Notes: generated from the letters alone by a model not told the origin. A DNA stretch of 36,235 bases from an uncultured Oscillospiraceae bacterium (GCA_947589545.1 CANQBA010000041.1:1-36235); one strand, 5' to 3'. Positions 16,362-23,997 are shown, counted from the first letter of the stretch. Numbers and translations are program-made.

Positions 16362-17453
16362 ATGAAAAACAGTAACGGCGGCTTTACGCTTGTGGAGCTT
16401 CTGGCAACAATAGCCGCCACGTCCATTGTGACGTTGGCGGCTATGTCATTTTTGCTGGTATGCTTCCGCCTGTGCGCCTCGGCCCAGGCCACCGCGGGCG
16501 AGCAGGAAACCTCCCGCATCGTCCTGACGCTGATGGAGGATCTGGTCAGTGAGGGGAGCATAACGAAGGTAGAAAATACAGGTTCTCAGTGGAATCTGTG
16601 TGGCAAAAAGGATAACGACGATGTTGTTCTGCTTACATACTCTGGAGACGATCATACGCTTTCAGCCGGCGGCTCGGTCATTATGGAGGGTGTGGAGGAC
16701 TTTAGCGCTGCGTTGGATAATGTCAATAAAAAACTCCTTACCATAACCCTCAAAACAGAGAACGGGAAGGAGTATACGACCTCCGTCTACTGCAGAACCA
16801 CCGAAATAAATGATGATCCAACAAAACCCGCCTCCTTCAACTTCAATACCGGCATTGTGGGCCGGGTCTACGGCAGATCCTCCGCCGCCGGCGCCGCAAA
16901 CGCCCGGGCCTACGGCATCTCCAACGACGAGTGGATCGCCCGTCTGGCCCTGATCGCCAATCTGGATCTCCAAATCGGCAGCACCGGCAAGATCCTCAGC
17001 GGCGACGATGAGGGGAAGTATTTCTCCGAATGGTACATCGGCGGCTATGACGCGGCCCATCCCGGCTGGAGCAAAAACACCCCCTGGTGCGCCTGCTTCG
17101 TCTCCTGGGGGATCGCCCAGGTTCGCGATTCGTTGGACAGGACGCTGTCCTTCTCCGACGTGGACGCCGGCGTTAAGCGGCTGCGGAGCGGCGAAAACGG
17201 CGCCTGGCTGGATCCCGGCGCCGCCCCCATCCCCGGGGATCTGATCTTCTTCGACTGGGACGAGGATCCGGATCCGGACTACGACAGCGCCGCCGACCAC
17301 GTGGGCGTGTTCCTCATGCAAAGGGATGGCCGCGTCTACTCCATCGAGGGGAACACCGACGGCCGGGTCGCCGTGCGCAATTACGCCCCGGACGACCCCC
17401 GCATCCTGGGCTATGGCCGGTTGAAGTGGAAATCGTCATCCGGCGCGGATTGA
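16362..17453 (+). CDS. Pilin fused to a CHAP peptidoglycan hydrolase domain
   Basis: The N-terminus is a class III prepilin signal: leader MKNSNGG, then FTLVELLATIAATSIV with Glu at mature position 5. A PilW/PilJ-like minor pilin domain spans about 8-150. From about 180 to 360 the chain is a CHAP (NlpC/P60-superfamily) domain that hydrolyses peptide bonds or amides in peptidoglycan. The catalytic set is visible: Cys243 in PWCACFVSW, His313 in DHVGVF and Glu329 or Asn331 in SIEGN. The GDLIFFDWDED block and the GYGRLKW end are also family-typical. All catalytic residues are present, so an active enzyme is expected. A wall hydrolase carried on a pilin is unusual; it probably acts where the pilus crosses or touches peptidoglycan. 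It sits in the minor pilin operon, 19 bp after the PilX-like gene. Confidence 0.88.
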   Translation: MKNSNGGFTLVELLATIAATSIVTLAAMSFLLVCFRLCASAQATAGEQETSRIVLTLMEDLVSEGSITKVENTGSQWNLCGKKDNDDVVLLTYSGDDHTLSAGGSVIMEGVEDFSAALDNVNKKLLTITLKTENGKEYTTSVYCRTTEINDDPTKPASFNFNTGIVGRVYGRSSAAGAANARAYGISNDEWIARLALIANLDLQIGSTGKILSGDDEGKYFSEWYIGGYDAAHPGWSKNTPWCACFVSWGIAQVRDSLDRTLSFSDVDAGVKRLRSGENGAWLDPGAAPIPGDLIFFDWDEDPDPDYDSAADHVGVFLMQRDGRVYSIEGNTDGRVAVRNYAPDDPRILGYGRLKWKSSSGAD

Positions 17454-17476
17454 GCCGCCGGGAGGGAGGTAAGCAA

Positions 17477-17887
17477 ATGGAAAAGCAGGACTATCAAACC
17501 TACATGACCCCCGGCGCCTACGAGGCGCTGGTCTCCGAGGCGGGGGCGCTGCTCCGGGCCGGAGAGACGGCGGAGGGCGTCGTGGACAGGCTGCTCCCGA
17601 TGATCGCCTCCTCTTTGGAGGAGGGGCGCAAGGCGCGCCATAAGGAGGCCCAGGCCAACGGGATCCGCCACGCCAGGGAGGCCGGCGTCCCCCTCGGCCG
17701 CCGTCCCACGCCCCTGCCCGCCAACTTCCCGGACGTGGTCAGGCTGTACCGGGAAGGGGCCATCACCTCCGACGCCGCCGCGAAGCTGTGCCGTATGGCA
17801 AAAAGCACCTTTTTCTTCCGCATGAAGGAGTACGAGGAGGCAAAACGCGCCCTCCGGGCCGATGAACGCGAGCCGGCCCTGAAATAG
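17477..17887 (+). CDS. Small DNA-binding protein resembling the C-terminal part of a serine resolvase
   Basis: The 136-residue product has an acidic helical N-terminal half without enzyme motifs and a C-terminal segment (about 75-125) that follows the linker plus helix-turn-helix pattern of serine resolvases: GIRHAREAGVPLGRRP, then LYREGAITSDAAAKLCRM and STFFFRMKEYE. The catalytic resolvase domain, including its active-site serine region, is absent. The start at 17477 is set by GGGAGG ten bases upstream; the ORF could extend to 17426 but without a ribosome site. Placed between pilin genes in the same direction, it may be a recruited regulator of the pilus genes (inference). Confidence 0.68.
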   Translation: MEKQDYQTYMTPGAYEALVSEAGALLRAGETAEGVVDRLLPMIASSLEEGRKARHKEAQANGIRHAREAGVPLGRRPTPLPANFPDVVRLYREGAITSDAAAKLCRMAKSTFFFRMKEYEEAKRALRADEREPALK

Positions 17888-17963
17888 CCGGCTCCGACTG
17901 AACAGACGCTGTTTCTTCGCCCCGGAAGTCCCCGCGGGGAACGGGGCGGTCATATAGCGGCAT

Positions 17964-18020
17964 GTCCCGGGGACGGTTATTTGCGGCGCCAAGCGGCCCA
18001 CGGAACCGTCCCCTTGGGAC
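17964..18020. repeat. Imperfect REP-like inverted repeat
   Basis: GTCCC and GGGGACGGTT on the left (17964-17978) pair with GGAACCGTCCCC and GGGAC on the right (18002-18020). The same core occurs as a perfect hairpin at 21390-21421, so this is a dispersed repeat family rather than a one-off. It occupies the 223-bp gap after the resolvase-like gene. Confidence 0.75.
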
Positions 18021-18110
18021 GCCGGCGCCGGGTAGACGCCGATTGATTTTGGCAGCCAGCGGTATACGCTTTCTGCAATAGATCACAATATTTTTTTCAG
18101 GAGGTAAGCC

Positions 18111-18215
18111 ATGAAACGAAATTCTTCAAATCGTAAACAGGACAGCGGCGGCCGCGCGGCCGCCGCCCGGTTCGGAAGCGGCGGCGCGATGATTTTGCGC
18201 GGAAGGGGGGCTTGA
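18111..18215 (+). pseudogene. Truncated duplicate of the 5' end of the large pilin gene
   Basis: Positions 18098-18137 repeat 18345-18384 almost exactly (ribosome site, ATG and the first nine codons, MKRNSSNRK). After the ninth codon the reading frame passes into unrelated GC-rich sequence and stops after 34 codons, with no pilin cleavage motif. It still has an excellent GGAGG site, so a useless short peptide may be translated. It probably marks an insertion, deletion or recombination scar at the pilin gene. Confidence 0.75.
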
Positions 18216-18240
18216 TTATCGGCGCGAACAGTGGTACAAT
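18212..18240 (+). promoter_or_regulatory. Sigma-A-type promoter for the large pilin gene
   Basis: TTGATT at 18212-18217 and TACAAT at 18235-18240 are separated by 17 bp. It lies between the truncated copy and the intact pilin gene, giving a leader of about 110 nt before the ATG at 18358. The large pilin can therefore be expressed apart from the upstream pil operon. Confidence 0.6.
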
Positions 18241-18357
18241 AATTGGAAATTGGAAATTTATGCGATATTTGGTATGAATCGCCCCGGATCGGCCGTGGAC
18301 GGGGCGGCACGGGACACAGGGAGTGTGAGACGCGGCCCAAAAAACAGGAGGTAAACA

Positions 18358-19851
18358 ATGAAACGAAATTCTTCAAATCGTAAATATAACAGCGGCTTCA
18401 CGCTGGTGGAGCTGATCGTCGTGATCGCCATTCTGGCGATCCTCGCCGGCGTCGGCGCGCTGGGGTACGGCGCGTACATCGAGTACGCCAAAAAAGGGCA
18501 GGACAAAGCGCTGGTGGGAGAGGTCATGCACGCCTTTGAACTTGCGAACTACTCCAACCCCAATCTCTTTGCGGAGGGTGATTCCGCGACGTTCTACTTT
18601 ACGTCAAGCGGCGCAAAGGTCCTCAAAAGAACAGGTCAGGAGGATCTCAAAAAATCTCTGGAGGACGCTCTGGGCGATTTGGACAGCCTGTCCCTGACGT
18701 ATCAGGACTGGAAACCTACCAGTTTAGGCGGCACCGCCATGTTTGATCTTCTTTCTTCGAAGGATCTGCAGGATCTCGTAGATAATCCAAATTCCAGCTA
18801 TTACCAATATTTGGCTGCGGGGGGCACGGCATCCTATGCCAATGAAATGCCGGAACTGTGGGAGGCTGTTGAAAAAAATCTGGACGCACGTTCTCAAAAA
18901 GACATACTTCAACGGGTTATAAAGTTTAGCACAAACGCTGACGCGGTTCCGGGAATAAAGGAAAAATGGCAGAAAAAAGAGCAGCTGACGATGGGAATTA
19001 CGGGGCTTACCGGTAACGAGGGCCTTGCCTTGGAGGTAGCCCGCAACTACGCTTTTGCCGCCTTTGTAGAGGGAAAGTATGGAAATCAACTCACAGGCGA
19101 GATGAAGAAAACGCTGAATGGATTGAAAACAACCAATGGATTGTTGTCAGGTATTTATTACGATCAATGCGATGGTTCAGAATGGACTATCAACGGGGTC
19201 AATGTTGTCGATGACTATATTAACACGCAGGCCGAGGCCGACGTGCTGGCGTATCTGGCTCTGATGGAGAGCGTCAATACAGTCATGTACACGGATGAAA
19301 ATGATTTAAAGGAAAAAGTATCTGCGGTAGTAGACGGCATCGCTCCTTTGATGAATAAGAGCGTGGATCCATCATCGTATAACAATTTTCTCGGAGATTT
19401 AGGCTCGACTGGCAGCGTTGTCGGCTTTAGCATGACGAAAACCAACGGCGTTCTTGTTCCGTCGAATTTCTCCGACCCGGATCTGAACCCGAGGGGTTCG
19501 GGGAGCGACAGCACGGCAAGCAGCGGATGCACACAGAGCAATCATTCTTCCAGCGCGGAAACACTGACCTTTAGCGGAAGTTCTTCTAATTATACGGCGA
19601 ACAAAACGATTGAACTCTGCAGGACGAGCGGAGTGCAAGAGTGCAAACTTACGATACGTAACTATACTGATACAGGTGACTTAGTGTTTACTGCGGACAA
19701 CGTTAAGAATAGTAATTCCGATCTTGTCGAGTTTGATGTAGCCACAAAGACTGTGAAGATAAAAGGTGAAGGCAGTGGTTTTGCAACAATAACAATAACT
19801 GTTAAATCACTTCCAAGTAAGACCTATACCTTTACAGTTAATGTCCATTGA
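18358..19851 (+). CDS. Oversized type IV pilin with C-terminal Ig-like domain
   Basis: The 497-residue prepilin has leader MKRNSSNRKYNSG and the motif FTLVELIVVIAILAILAGVG with Glu at mature position 5, so it is a substrate for PilD. Unlike a fibre pilin (usually 130-180 residues), it continues with a ~380-residue, largely helical domain and ends in a ~90-residue beta-rich module (about 405-497; VEFDVATKTVKIKGEGSGFATITITV) resembling bacterial Ig-like (BIG2) domains. Cysteines near 400, 427 and 435 could form a disulphide. Size and architecture suggest a tip adhesin or a decorating pilin. It has its own promoter, and the stop at 19851 is followed by a 112-bp gap with no clear terminator. Confidence 0.85.
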   Translation: MKRNSSNRKYNSGFTLVELIVVIAILAILAGVGALGYGAYIEYAKKGQDKALVGEVMHAFELANYSNPNLFAEGDSATFYFTSSGAKVLKRTGQEDLKKSLEDALGDLDSLSLTYQDWKPTSLGGTAMFDLLSSKDLQDLVDNPNSSYYQYLAAGGTASYANEMPELWEAVEKNLDARSQKDILQRVIKFSTNADAVPGIKEKWQKKEQLTMGITGLTGNEGLALEVARNYAFAAFVEGKYGNQLTGEMKKTLNGLKTTNGLLSGIYYDQCDGSEWTINGVNVVDDYINTQAEADVLAYLALMESVNTVMYTDENDLKEKVSAVVDGIAPLMNKSVDPSSYNNFLGDLGSTGSVVGFSMTKTNGVLVPSNFSDPDLNPRGSGSDSTASSGCTQSNHSSSAETLTFSGSSSNYTANKTIELCRTSGVQECKLTIRNYTDTGDLVFTADNVKNSNSDLVEFDVATKTVKIKGEGSGFATITITVKSLPSKTYTFTVNVH

Positions 19852-19963
19852 TTCTTTTATAACTCAGCGGAGAAAAAAGAAGGGAGGTGGTTCCAATGGG
19901 ATGTTTTAAATAAGGCACAAGAAGTTCTTTAATCGTCCACCAAATATATAACAAAGGAGATTT

Positions 19964-21373
19964 ATGATCATGTCTACTAAAAAAGTTCTTGCAGTGATAA
20001 TGGCTCTCGTGATGCTGGTCTGTTGCATGTCTGTGACTGCCCTGGCTGATGACCCCGTGGAAGGCGAAGAAAAGTATGTCGCTTACATTCCGGTTGAAGG
20101 CGAAGAAACCATGAAATTCACCTCTCTTGCGGCGGCACTTAAAGCGGTCGAGGAATACACTGATATAACCATTTATTTAGCCGGTAATGATGAGCTCACC
20201 GATAATATGATCATTCCAGCCGGTATAACTGTCATTATTGCCACGAGCGAAAATTATGAGGCTGATAACACAACTAAGGGAAACAACATCTCCGGTGGAG
20301 TGAACCCTAAAGATGCTTTTGCCACACTTACAATTCCGAGCGAGTTTACACTTACAGTTAACGGCACCCTAATCGTCGCGGGCAACCAGCAGGGCTCCAA
20401 TCCGCGCACCGGGTTCCTCACCGGGGATTACGGCGCGGTTGACGTTGAGGGCGGCCTTATTGTCAACGGCTCGCTGTACGCACGCGGCGATGTCTACACA
20501 AAGACCACCGGCAAAGTGACTGCAAACGAAAATGCCAAGGTCTACCAGCGCCTTGAGATTTCCGACTGGCGCGGCGGTACGGCAGCTTCGATTGCCTATC
20601 TCGCAAAAATCTTCCCCTTCAACCTGTATGAGCTGAGTGGTATCTCCACAGAATTGATCTGCAACAACGGCACCACCCTGTATGCGCAGGCATTCATCTA
20701 TGCAAGCGACCAGGGTATCAGCGTCAATGTCCCGTATCTTGCCAGCAACGGCGATGGCATGATTCGCTTTTCCGGTACTGGCGGCGACGTGCGGTTCACA
20801 AAAGCGAACGATATTACGAATATCACGATAAACGCCAACCTTGAAACCGGTAACCTTTCGTTTGAAGAGGATGTTGATGGTGAGAGCTATCCGATCGACA
20901 GCAGCGGACTTGTCTGCCCCTTTGGCTATCATACCAATTTGCTCATCAACAAAGGCAGCTCCGTGACCGTTAAGACGCTGTTGAAGTTCCTTCCTGGCTG
21001 TCAGGTTACCGTCGAAGAGGGCGCTTCTCTGGCCATCGGCGAAATCATTGAAAATGAGGACGGGACCAAAACCACTACTGAGGGCGCTGCCTACTTCTAT
21101 ACGGCCGCCGATTATAGCAATACTTTTAACTGGGCGAAATGGCCGGCTGCGGACGTTACCGTTGACGATGCCGTACTTAAGGCTCCTGTCGATGCTGTTA
21201 AACTGGCTGCCGGCAAAATCGGCAGCAGCTCCGCTGAGCATAAAAATCTGCCCGAAGGCTTTACCCTGATTGAAGGCACCGCCGGTACTGCTCCGGTTAC
21301 TGAGTTTATTCAGAGGTCTCCGGTTTACTTGAGTTCCACGCAGAATGTGACCTTCTACCTTGTTACTCCTTGA
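19964..21373 (+). CDS. Secreted beta-rich protein of unknown function
   Basis: The 469-residue product has a signal peptide (VLAVIMALVMLVCCMSVTALA, cleaved near residue 28) and no transmembrane segment or sorting motif after it. The body has alternating hydrophobic strands and Gly/Asn turns (LTVNGTLIVAG, GGLIVNGSLYARGDVYT, TVEEGASLAIGEI) typical of a right-handed parallel beta-helix or solenoid. AAAGGAG at 19952-19958 serves ATG 19964, with a second in-frame ATG two codons later that is equally possible. It follows the large pilin gene in the same direction, so a surface or adhesive role with the pilus is plausible, but no domain is recognised. Confidence 0.7.
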   Translation: MIMSTKKVLAVIMALVMLVCCMSVTALADDPVEGEEKYVAYIPVEGEETMKFTSLAAALKAVEEYTDITIYLAGNDELTDNMIIPAGITVIIATSENYEADNTTKGNNISGGVNPKDAFATLTIPSEFTLTVNGTLIVAGNQQGSNPRTGFLTGDYGAVDVEGGLIVNGSLYARGDVYTKTTGKVTANENAKVYQRLEISDWRGGTAASIAYLAKIFPFNLYELSGISTELICNNGTTLYAQAFIYASDQGISVNVPYLASNGDGMIRFSGTGGDVRFTKANDITNITINANLETGNLSFEEDVDGESYPIDSSGLVCPFGYHTNLLINKGSSVTVKTLLKFLPGCQVTVEEGASLAIGEIIENEDGTKTTTEGAAYFYTAADYSNTFNWAKWPAADVTVDDAVLKAPVDAVKLAAGKIGSSSAEHKNLPEGFTLIEGTAGTAPVTEFIQRSPVYLSSTQNVTFYLVTP

Positions 21374-21389
21374 CACCTAGACCATAACC

Positions 21390-21444
21390 AAGGGGACGGT
21401 TCCCAACGGAACCGTCCCCTTAGAACGTCAGCGCCTTTTTTTTT
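21390..21444 (+). terminator. Perfect REP-like hairpin followed by a T-run
   Basis: AAGGGGACGGTTCC (21390-21403), loop CAAC and GGAACCGTCCCCTT (21408-21421) form a perfect 14-bp stem. A run of nine T lies at 21436-21444, 14 nt past the stem, so it may act as a terminator of the secreted-protein gene, though the spacing is wide. The stem sequence matches the repeat at 17964-18020. Confidence 0.6.
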
Positions 21445-21461
21445 CTTTGAGGAGGCCATTC

Positions 21462-21827
21462 ATGACACAAAACGAAAGCCAAACCGGCAAGGCTCGCGGG
21501 GGCAAGGTCGGCACACGGCTATACCTGGCCCTCGCCGTTGGGACGCAGATCTTGAGTCTCCTGGACTTCATCTACACCACCTTCGGCCTCCGGCTCATCC
21601 CCGGCAGCTTCGAGATGAACCCCTTCTTTGGCGGCGTCCTCGACGCCCCCTGGGCCGCGCTGGGGCTGAAATACGTCCTGATCCCCGCGTCCCTCTGGAC
21701 CCTCTACCATTTCCGCCGTCGCCCCCTGGCCCGCTTCGGCCTGTGGCTCTGCTTCCTCGCCTACCTCGCCTTCGACGCCTTCGCCCTCGCCGTCGTCCTC
21801 ACCTACTGGCGGTACGTTTTGGCCTGA
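21462..21827 (+). CDS. Small membrane protein, DUF5658-like
   Basis: The 121-residue protein has three to four hydrophobic helices (about 18-42, 65-85 and 93-118). The motif LLDFIYTTFGL followed by EMNPFFG and LKYVLIPA fits the DUF5658 family of small integral membrane proteins, whose function is unknown. The start at 21462 follows GAGGAGG (21449-21455); the ORF could be read from 21447, but that would place the ribosome site inside the coding region. No partner is evident; it lies between the pilus-linked secreted protein and spoVT. Confidence 0.7.
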   Translation: MTQNESQTGKARGGKVGTRLYLALAVGTQILSLLDFIYTTFGLRLIPGSFEMNPFFGGVLDAPWAALGLKYVLIPASLWTLYHFRRRPLARFGLWLCFLAYLAFDAFALAVVLTYWRYVLA

Positions 21828-21860
21828 CGCCCCGCCGCCGATTTTCCAAATCCGGCCAAT

Positions 21861-21890
21861 TGAATATTGGCGGGATAACGGCGGATACTA
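21861..21890 (+). promoter_or_regulatory. Sigma-G/sigma-F-type promoter of spoVT
   Basis: TGAATA at 21861-21866 and GATACTA at 21884-21890 are 17 bp apart and match the forespore sigma-G consensus (TGAATA / CATACTA) except for the first -10 base. In Bacillus subtilis spoVT is a sigma-G gene. A CCTGTC/GACAGG inverted repeat (21894-21899, 21912-21917) in the short leader abuts the ribosome site. Confidence 0.7.
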
Positions 21891-21928
21891 ATTCCTGTCG
21901 AAACAAATAGAGACAGGAGGACTTCAAA

Positions 21929-22468
21929 ATGAAGGCAACCGGTATAGTCAGACGCATTGACGACCTGGGCCGGGTGGTCATCCCCAAGGAGATCCGCCGT
22001 ACCCTGCGCATCCGCGACGGCGACCCGCTGGAGATCTACACCGAAAAGGACGGGGAGGTCATCTTTAAAAAGTACTCACCCATGGGGGATCTGAGCGATT
22101 TCGCCGGACAGATGGTGGAGACGCTCAGCAAAACCACGGGCCTGGCCGCCGCCATCACGGACAGGGATTCCGTCATCGCCGTCTGCGGCGTTCAGAAACG
22201 GGAGCTGTCGGGCCGGCAGGTCTCCGGGGAGCTGGAGGCCATCATGGAGGGCCGCCAGGTCTATCACCGGGAGCGCGGCGGCAAGGCCGTGACCCCCGCC
22301 GACGGCGTGGACAAATACGCCGTCACCGTGGCCGCGCCCATCCTCACCGAGGGCGACGTGATGGGCTGTGTCCTGTTCCTCGCCGAGGGCGACAGCGTCG
22401 TGGGCGAGGTGGAGTACAAGCTGGCCCAGACCGTGGCCGCTTTTCTCGGAAAACAGATGGAAAACTGA
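21929..22468 (+). CDS. spoVT: Stage V sporulation protein T, AbrB-type regulator
   Basis: SpoVT is a forespore DNA-binding regulator that tunes sigma-G genes and affects spore coat, cortex and germination. The 179-residue length matches the family. The N-terminal AbrB swapped-hairpin domain (about 1-50) is nearly canonical: TGIVRRIDDLGRVVIPKEI, RTLRIRDGDPLEI and a FKKYSP end. A GAF-like domain follows (about 55-178). The ATG at 21929 has AGGAGG at 21915-21920. A sigma-G-like promoter and a terminator hairpin bracket the gene as a single transcription unit, which fits its known expression. The presence of the gene indicates an endospore former. Confidence 0.94.
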   Translation: MKATGIVRRIDDLGRVVIPKEIRRTLRIRDGDPLEIYTEKDGEVIFKKYSPMGDLSDFAGQMVETLSKTTGLAAAITDRDSVIAVCGVQKRELSGRQVSGELEAIMEGRQVYHRERGGKAVTPADGVDKYAVTVAAPILTEGDVMGCVLFLAEGDSVVGEVEYKLAQTVAAFLGKQMEN

Positions 22469-22485
22469 ATCGGCTTTTTCAATGA

Positions 22486-22519
22486 AAAATCCGGCAGTCC
22501 TTCAAGACCGCCGGATTTT
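22486..22519. terminator. Bidirectional terminator between spoVT and the GH4 gene
   Basis: AAAATCCGGC plus GTC (22486-22498) pairs with GAC plus GCCGGATTTT (22506-22519), with A-rich and T-rich flanks on both sides. It lies between converging genes and works as an intrinsic terminator in either direction. Confidence 0.85.
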
Positions 22520-22529
22520 AATTTTTCTC

Positions 22530-23912
22530 TTACCGGAGTTGCGGGTAGTATGGCTCCAGATACGCCCGGGTGTTCCGGCACATCCTTGCGAACAGCGCCC
22601 CGGCGTCCTCCACAGTCAGGCCGGAGCACAGGGGCTGGTTCAAAAAGGCGGCGAAGAGCTTGTCCATATCCCGTTCCGCCGTGCCCTCGCACACAAGGTC
22701 GATGTTGTCCGAGGCCCTGCGCACCAGGGACAGCGCGCCCAGGGGCAGGGGAGGGGCGGTGACGGGGGAGACGGTTCCGTGGGTGAAGACGCAGTTCGTC
22801 TCCACGATGCTCCCCAGGGGGATCCCCGGCATCTGGCCCCGGTTGGGGAAGTTGACGTTGGTGACCACCGTCTCCAGCCCCGCAAGGCCCCGCAGGATCC
22901 GTACAAGCTCCTCCCCGGAGGGCTTCAGGGGGATCTCCTTCCGGCCTTCCGCCATTTCGACGGAGTCCGCGATCTGCCGGGCCTGATTGGCCTCCCGCCA
23001 GTCCACGGTGGTGAGGGCGAATTTCCACCGCCTCACCGTCTCGGGATCCTTGAGATACCAGCTGTTGTTCACAAATTCCACCAGATGCCTGTCTCCCGCC
23101 GCGCCCAGAGCGCCATAGCGCCGCCACAGATCCATCTTCACCCGGTTGGCGTAGGAGAAGGTGTTGGTCAGATAGTCGTCCACGGGGCCGGCCTCGTTGA
23201 AGCCCTCCTGAAAGTGGCGCTCCACAAAATCCGGCAGCAGGGCCATCAGGTCGATGTCTCTGTACCGCGCCCCGGTGATCCAGGTAAAGTGGTTGACGCC
23301 GGAGACGTCCGTCCAGATCTCCCGGCGGCCGGCGTCCAGGCCCGTGGCCTCCTTGAGAACACAGCAGAGAAGCTCCTGGGTGTGAAAGACCTCGTGACAG
23401 CACCCGAAGGCTTTAATTTCCGGGAAGACTTGATAGAGCGTCTTGACGCAGGCGCTCATGGGATTGGTCAGGTTCAGCACCCACGCCTGGGGGCAGCGCT
23501 CCCGGATGGCGGCGGCAAAGCCCTCGTAAAGGGGGTTGGTGCGCATGGCCCGGAGCACCCCGCCGGGGCCGGCGGTGTCCCCCACGGACTGATAGATACC
23601 GTACTCCTCCGGCGCGTGCACGTCGGAGCGCATCTCCCGGAAGGTGCCGGGGAGGATGGAGATCAGCACATAGTCCGCCCCCGTCAGGGCCTCCTCCAGC
23701 GTCCCCGCCACCGTGTAAACAAACCGCGACCTGGCCTCCGGCTTTTGGTGGATGCGCGTGCCGATCTTCCGGTTCCGCTCCGCCGCCGGCATGTCGATGT
23801 CGTAAAGCGCCACCTCACCGCTAAGGTCGGGATCCAGCGCCAGATCCTGCATGAAGGAGCGGGCCCAGAGCTTGGAGCCGCCGCCGATGTACGCGATCTT
23901 GATGGGTTCCAT
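22530..23912 (-). CDS. Glycoside hydrolase family 4, alpha-galacturonidase or alpha-glucuronidase
   Basis: GH4 enzymes cleave glycosides by an unusual redox-elimination mechanism using NAD+ and a divalent metal. The 460-residue product opens with the NAD-binding motif IKIAYIGGGSKLWARSF, has the LNLTNPMS segment, and carries CCHEVFHTQ, whose CHEV signature marks uronate-specific members (LplD-like) rather than CHSV galactosidases or phospho-glucosidases. VSGVNHFTWI supplies the metal-ligand His. The start at 23912 is chosen over an upstream in-frame ATG because AAGGAG lies nine bases before it. Uronate catabolic genes sit nearby, so it probably frees galacturonate or glucuronate from oligosaccharides in the cytoplasm. 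It is transcribed with or just after the AraC gene, 106 bp downstream of it. Confidence 0.88.
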   Translation of the reverse strand: MEPIKIAYIGGGSKLWARSFMQDLALDPDLSGEVALYDIDMPAAERNRKIGTRIHQKPEARSRFVYTVAGTLEEALTGADYVLISILPGTFREMRSDVHAPEEYGIYQSVGDTAGPGGVLRAMRTNPLYEGFAAAIRERCPQAWVLNLTNPMSACVKTLYQVFPEIKAFGCCHEVFHTQELLCCVLKEATGLDAGRREIWTDVSGVNHFTWITGARYRDIDLMALLPDFVERHFQEGFNEAGPVDDYLTNTFSYANRVKMDLWRRYGALGAAGDRHLVEFVNNSWYLKDPETVRRWKFALTTVDWREANQARQIADSVEMAEGRKEIPLKPSGEELVRILRGLAGLETVVTNVNFPNRGQMPGIPLGSIVETNCVFTHGTVSPVTAPPLPLGALSLVRRASDNIDLVCEGTAERDMDKLFAAFLNQPLCSGLTVEDAGALFARMCRNTRAYLEPYYPQLR

Positions 23913-23968
23913 AGTACATCTCCTTTTATATTCATACAAAAAATGAATTAAAAATAATAAAAAAATAC

Positions 23969-23997
23969 TTGACTTATACTTAGTTGTATGGTATAAT
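23969..23997 (+). promoter_or_regulatory. Near-consensus promoter facing antisense into the AraC gene
   Basis: TTGACT (23969-23974) and TATAAT (23992-23997) are 17 bp apart, with an extended TG-n-TATAAT (23989-23997). TTATAC and GTATAA (23974-23979 and 23991-23996) form an inverted repeat between the boxes. It reads right, but the genes on both sides read left, so the transcript would be antisense to the 3' end of the AraC gene. Confidence 0.65.

Noticed and set aside
19896-19913. Five-codon frame (MGCFK) with a strong GGGAGG site before the secreted-protein gene
   Set aside because: It could be a leader peptide, but it is too short to support and no attenuator structure follows it.
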